DNA from: an uncultured Flavihumibacter sp.
GTDB lineage: Bacteria; Bacteroidota; Bacteroidia; Chitinophagales; Chitinophagaceae
Length of the DNA stretch: 18,329 nucleotides
Assembly (NCBI GenBank): GCA_946481605.1
Contig: CAMLPA010000012.1
Coordinates: 1 to 18,329, forward strand
Direction: 5' to 3'
A program made the position numbers and the translations under genes. This document shows, piece after piece, positions 15,582-18,329 of the stretch. The notes below the pieces were generated by a model. It saw nothing but the letters and a program-made list of their open reading frames with translations. It made no database searches and was not told where the DNA came from. Position 1 is the first letter of the stretch, and every line of letters begins with the position of its first letter.

Positions 15582-16859
15582 ATGGACCTGGTAGCAGAAC
15601 TCCGCTGGAGGGGGATGTTCCACGATATGACCCCCGGCACCGACGCCCAACTGAACAAAGAAATGACCACCGGCTATATCGGGTTTGACCCAACGGCCGA
15701 CTCCCTGCACATCGGAAGCCTGGTCCCCATCCTGATGCTGGTGCACCTGCAGCGCGCCGGACATAAACCTATTGCTCTTGTAGGCGGCGCCACCGGTATG
15801 GTAGGAGATCCGTCTTTTAAGGCCGAAGAAAGGAAAATGCTGGACGAAGACGCCCTGCAAAAAAACCTCGCGGGCATCCGGGCGCAGTTGGAAAAGTTCC
15901 TCAATTTCGACCCGTCTCTTCCGAATGCGGCAGAAATGGCCAATAACTACGACTGGTTTAAGGATTTTTCTTTCCTCGATTTTATCCGTGTGGTGGGTAA
16001 ACACATCACCGTGAATTATATGATGGCCAAGGACTCCGTAAAAAAACGGATCGAAGGCGACAGCGGGATCAGCTTCACCGAGTTTACTTACCAATTGATC
16101 CAGGGCTACGATTATGTGTGGCTGAACAAAAACAAAAACTGTAAAATACAGATGGGCGGCAGCGACCAGTGGGGTAATATCACCACCGGCACCGAACTGA
16201 TCCGTCGCATGGGCGGCTCCGATGCCTTCGCGCTTACCTGCCCACTGGTTACCAAAACAGACGGTAGTAAATTTGGAAAATCAGAGCAGGGCAATGTTTG
16301 GCTCGATTCCGCAAAAACCTCGCCCTTCCATTTCTACCAGTTCTGGCTCAACGCATCCGATGCAGACGCTGAAAAATGGATCAAACTGTTCACCCTGCTC
16401 GATAAAGCCACCTGCGAAAGCCTGATCGAACAACATAAGGCTGATCCCGCCGCACGTCTTTTACAGAAAAGACTGGCAGAAGAAATCACCCGCTTCGTGC
16501 ACAGCCAGGAAGCGCTGGACGAAGCATTGGAAACCACTGCTAAGCTGTTTAATGCACAGTCCGCCCCAGCCGAATCGCTCAGCGTAAGCGATCTCGAGGA
16601 AATGAACGGTATCGTGAAAATTGATTACCCGCGTGAGAAATTGGCCGCAGGCATCGATCCGATCAGTTTTCTTTCAGAAACGGGCATTTTCCCCAGCAAA
16701 GGAGAAGCAAGAAAAATGCTGCAGAACGGAGGGATAAGCATCAACAGGAAGAAAATAGAAGATATGACCAGTCCGGTAACGGAAGGTATGTTGTTGCATG
16801 ATACTTATCTGCTGGTGCAGAAAGGGAAAAAGAATTATTACCTGGTGAAATTTTCTTAG
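15582..16859 (+). CDS. tyrS: Tyrosyl-tRNA synthetase
   Basis: Class I aminoacyl-tRNA synthetase that charges tRNA-Tyr, 425 residues. The HIGH-type motif is HIGS at 43-46, after GYIGFDPTADSL; the tyrosine-binding GGSDQWGN is at 192-199; and the KMSKS-type loop is KFGKS at 230-234. An S4 RNA-binding domain occupies about 360-425 (GEARKMLQNGGISINRKKI). This pattern is the bacterial TyrS form with the KFGKS loop. The frame is open upstream to 15414, but the promoter lies inside that extension and the family starts close to MDLVAELRWRG, so the ATG at 15582 is used. There is no Shine-Dalgarno. It is divergent from the porV-like gene. The next gene starts 56 bases downstream. Confidence 0.97.
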   Translation: MDLVAELRWRGMFHDMTPGTDAQLNKEMTTGYIGFDPTADSLHIGSLVPILMLVHLQRAGHKPIALVGGATGMVGDPSFKAEERKMLDEDALQKNLAGIRAQLEKFLNFDPSLPNAAEMANNYDWFKDFSFLDFIRVVGKHITVNYMMAKDSVKKRIEGDSGISFTEFTYQLIQGYDYVWLNKNKNCKIQMGGSDQWGNITTGTELIRRMGGSDAFALTCPLVTKTDGSKFGKSEQGNVWLDSAKTSPFHFYQFWLNASDADAEKWIKLFTLLDKATCESLIEQHKADPAARLLQKRLAEEITRFVHSQEALDEALETTAKLFNAQSAPAESLSVSDLEEMNGIVKIDYPREKLAAGIDPISFLSETGIFPSKGEARKMLQNGGISINRKKIEDMTSPVTEGMLLHDTYLLVQKGKKNYYLVKFS

Positions 16860-16876
16860 CCTATATTTTCACCGTA

Positions 16877-16912
16877 AAGGGGTATGTGGTATATTGTAGC
16901 TGCATACCCCTT
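16877..16912 (+). other. Hairpin between tyrS and the next gene, ending 3 bases before its ATG
   Basis: AAGGGGTATG (16877-16886) pairs perfectly with CATACCCCTT (16903-16912) around a 16-base loop containing TATATTG (16890-16896). Only TTGTT follows, so it would be a weak terminator for tyrS. It could also be a regulatory structure at the start of the following gene, or an operator. Confidence 0.5.
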
Positions 16913-16915
16913 GTT

Positions 16916-18055
16916 ATGAAAAAGATGGCAAACCTGCTCCCAACCTTATCTTTCATTGTACTATTCTGCTTCCCCATTTTCTTAAAAGCGCAGCCACAAT
17001 TTCGCAAATCCGCTCCCCCTATTGTCGCAGGATCAAAAAAGGCATCCGATGAAAATGTGTTCAGTGAATTGCGTTACTTCGCACTGACGATCCCCACCAA
17101 AGCACCAAAACAATTTAACGTACCCAAGGTCGATAAACTCCTTTTTATCGACAACAGGATGGATTCTACTTTTATAGGTTTCAGACTTAAAAAACTAGAG
17201 ACAGAAAAGAAATACACGACAAATACCGCTTTGCCGGCCGCTCTTAATACTTACGCTAAAACGGCACTGGCTGCAAACGGAGAACAGGCAAAGGCCAGTG
17301 AACTCAGAATTTTCATTAAAAAATTCTGGCTTACCAGCGAATATGTACACCACCCATCTGAGGAATCCTTTTCCGATTACTACAAGGCTACTTTTTCAAA
17401 AACTTCTTTATGGGTTAGGATGGAGGCCTTTGCACTACTCAATGGCTATTACCACCCGGTTTTCAAGATAGATACCATCCTGCGAGCCCCGGAAAGACCT
17501 GAACGGGATTTCGACCAGGTATTTCCTCAACTCATGGAAGTCACTGCCGCCAAAATGAACGCTTCATTTGCCAGAAATGGATGGGTGAATGAACAACACC
17601 GGTGGACCGAAACGCAGTTAACCGATTATCTACAGCATCCTTTAAAGCACAAGGCTTTGAACGACCCACTTCCCATGAAAGGCATATTTTACAGCTTTAA
17701 AGATTTTCTGCAGAACACGCCAACTTATGCCGGCTACGTTTTTAAGCAAAACAGCCTTGATGATTTTCTTGCCAGCAGCGAAGCGCCGGAAAGGAACGTA
17801 TGTATGAAAGTATGGGGATTCTCCAACGGAGAAACGGTTTTTGTAAGAATGGGAAACAAGTTCTATCCATTAAGAAGAACCGGAAATACTTTCAATGTAC
17901 TCGGCGCCTATGATATTTCACAGGGTATAATCCCAATTCCACTGATCATTCCCGCAGCAGGCGGATTCGCTTATGGATTCGACGGTATAAAAGGCAAAGC
18001 CCGACAAAATTATTGTTACTATCATCTCGACCTGGAAACCGGGCTCATCTACTAA
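16916..18055 (+). CDS. Exported protein of unknown function
   Basis: I do not recognise a family. The protein has 379 residues with a Sec signal peptide at about 1-26 (hydrophobic core FIVLFCFPIFL, probable cleavage after LKA). The mature part is polar and mixed in character, with no further membrane segment, no lipobox, no repeats and no type IX sorting domain at the end. It contains several aromatic-rich stretches (KKFWLTSEYVHHP, FALLNGYYHPVF) and a C-terminal beta-rich part that reads as VFVRMGNKFYPLRRTGNTFNVLGAYDIS and ends in YCYYHLDLETGLIY. No catalytic motif stands out. The upstream frame to 16886 would spoil the signal peptide, so the ATG at 16916 is chosen. It lies 56 bases after tyrS on the same strand behind a hairpin and converges on proC with a 5-base gap. 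A periplasmic or surface location is inferred. Confidence 0.75.
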   Translation: MKKMANLLPTLSFIVLFCFPIFLKAQPQFRKSAPPIVAGSKKASDENVFSELRYFALTIPTKAPKQFNVPKVDKLLFIDNRMDSTFIGFRLKKLETEKKYTTNTALPAALNTYAKTALAANGEQAKASELRIFIKKFWLTSEYVHHPSEESFSDYYKATFSKTSLWVRMEAFALLNGYYHPVFKIDTILRAPERPERDFDQVFPQLMEVTAAKMNASFARNGWVNEQHRWTETQLTDYLQHPLKHKALNDPLPMKGIFYSFKDFLQNTPTYAGYVFKQNSLDDFLASSEAPERNVCMKVWGFSNGETVFVRMGNKFYPLRRTGNTFNVLGAYDISQGIIPIPLIIPAAGGFAYGFDGIKGKARQNYCYYHLDLETGLIY

Positions 18056-18060
18056 CCGGC

Positions 18061-18329
18061 TTACATATCTTTCGCGATCTTCTGGTAAGAAGTGGAAATT
18101 CCTTTGATGAGGGAAGAACTGAACCCCTGGTGTTCCATTTCATTCAAACCGGCGATGGTACAGCCTTTGGGAGTGGTTACCTTATCAATTTCCTGTTCGG
18201 GGTGTGTGTTTCTTTGCAACAAAAGTTCCGCAGCGCCTTTTACCGTTTGCGCGGCAATCAGGCTGGCGGTGGCGGCATCAAAACCGATCTCGATTCCACC
18301 CTGAATATTGGCGCGGATGTAACGCATCG
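18061..18329 (-). CDS. proC: Pyrroline-5-carboxylate reductase, C-terminal end (5' part outside window)
   Basis: Only the last 88-89 residues are present; the frame runs off the right edge. Pyrroline-5-carboxylate reductase makes proline with NAD(P)H in the cytoplasm. The visible part is the helical dimerisation domain: GGIEIGFD, then AAQTVKGAAELLL, HPEQEIDKVTTPKGCTIAGL with the conserved VT-P-G-TIAGL signature, and a last helix ending QKIAKDM. The N-terminal Rossmann domain would lie beyond the window. An internal ATG at 18327 is not the real start. The gene converges on the exported-protein gene, with 5 bases between the stop codons and no hairpin between them. Confidence 0.92.
   Translation of the reverse strand, partial: MRYIRANIQGGIEIGFDAATASLIAAQTVKGAAELLLQRNTHPEQEIDKVTTPKGCTIAGLNEMEHQGFSSSLIKGISTSYQKIAKDM

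Noticed and set aside
1..18329. CRISPR array, insertion sequence or prophage
   Set aside because: No spaced direct repeats, transposase, terminal inverted repeats or phage structural genes were seen on either strand.

Overview
The window comes from the chromosome of a Bacteroidota bacterium, most likely of the Chitinophagaceae/Chitinophagales type. Four things point there: a PorU/PorV-type pair of the type IX secretion system, which is confined to this phylum; the rpsU-xerC-hpf gene order; promoters of the TTTG-N19-23-TAnnTTTG form; and an almost complete lack of Shine-Dalgarno sequences, with one striking exception in front of rpsU. The family-level placement is inference from protein flavour only.

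Layout. Positions 1-2069 (+): the 3' part of an ammonium transporter gene, then an outer-membrane beta-barrel porin, closed by a strong bidirectional terminator. Positions 2189-6522 (-): rpsU (ribosomal protein bS21), a XerC/D-type tyrosine recombinase, the ribosome hibernation factor hpf, and phosphoenolpyruvate carboxylase, each apparently with its own promoter and separated by hairpins. Positions 6624-7211 (+): riboflavin synthase, divergent from rpsU. Positions 7220-15286 (-): an HscA-type Hsp70 and, upstream of it, a translationally coupled porV-like/porU-like pair whose PorU-like member is a 1688-residue C25 (gingipain-family) cysteine peptidase. Positions 15582-18055 (+): tyrosyl-tRNA synthetase and an unrecognised exported protein of 379 residues. 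Positions 18061-18329 (-): the C-terminal end of proC, cut by the window edge.

How it fits together. Most of the window is core housekeeping: nitrogen import, anaplerosis, translation and ribosome storage, flavin, Fe-S cluster assembly, proline and tRNA charging. No insertion sequence, prophage, CRISPR array, tRNA or rRNA was seen. The parts that repay attention are the perfect Shine-Dalgarno of rpsU, which fits bS21 autoregulation; the PorV/PorU-like secretion pair; the hscA gene without isc partners; and two intergenic hairpins that end 2-3 bases before a start codon with a promoter-like -10 element in or beside the loop. No stretch longer than 300 bases lacks a gene; the longest gap (15287-15581) holds two divergent promoters and an orphan hairpin.
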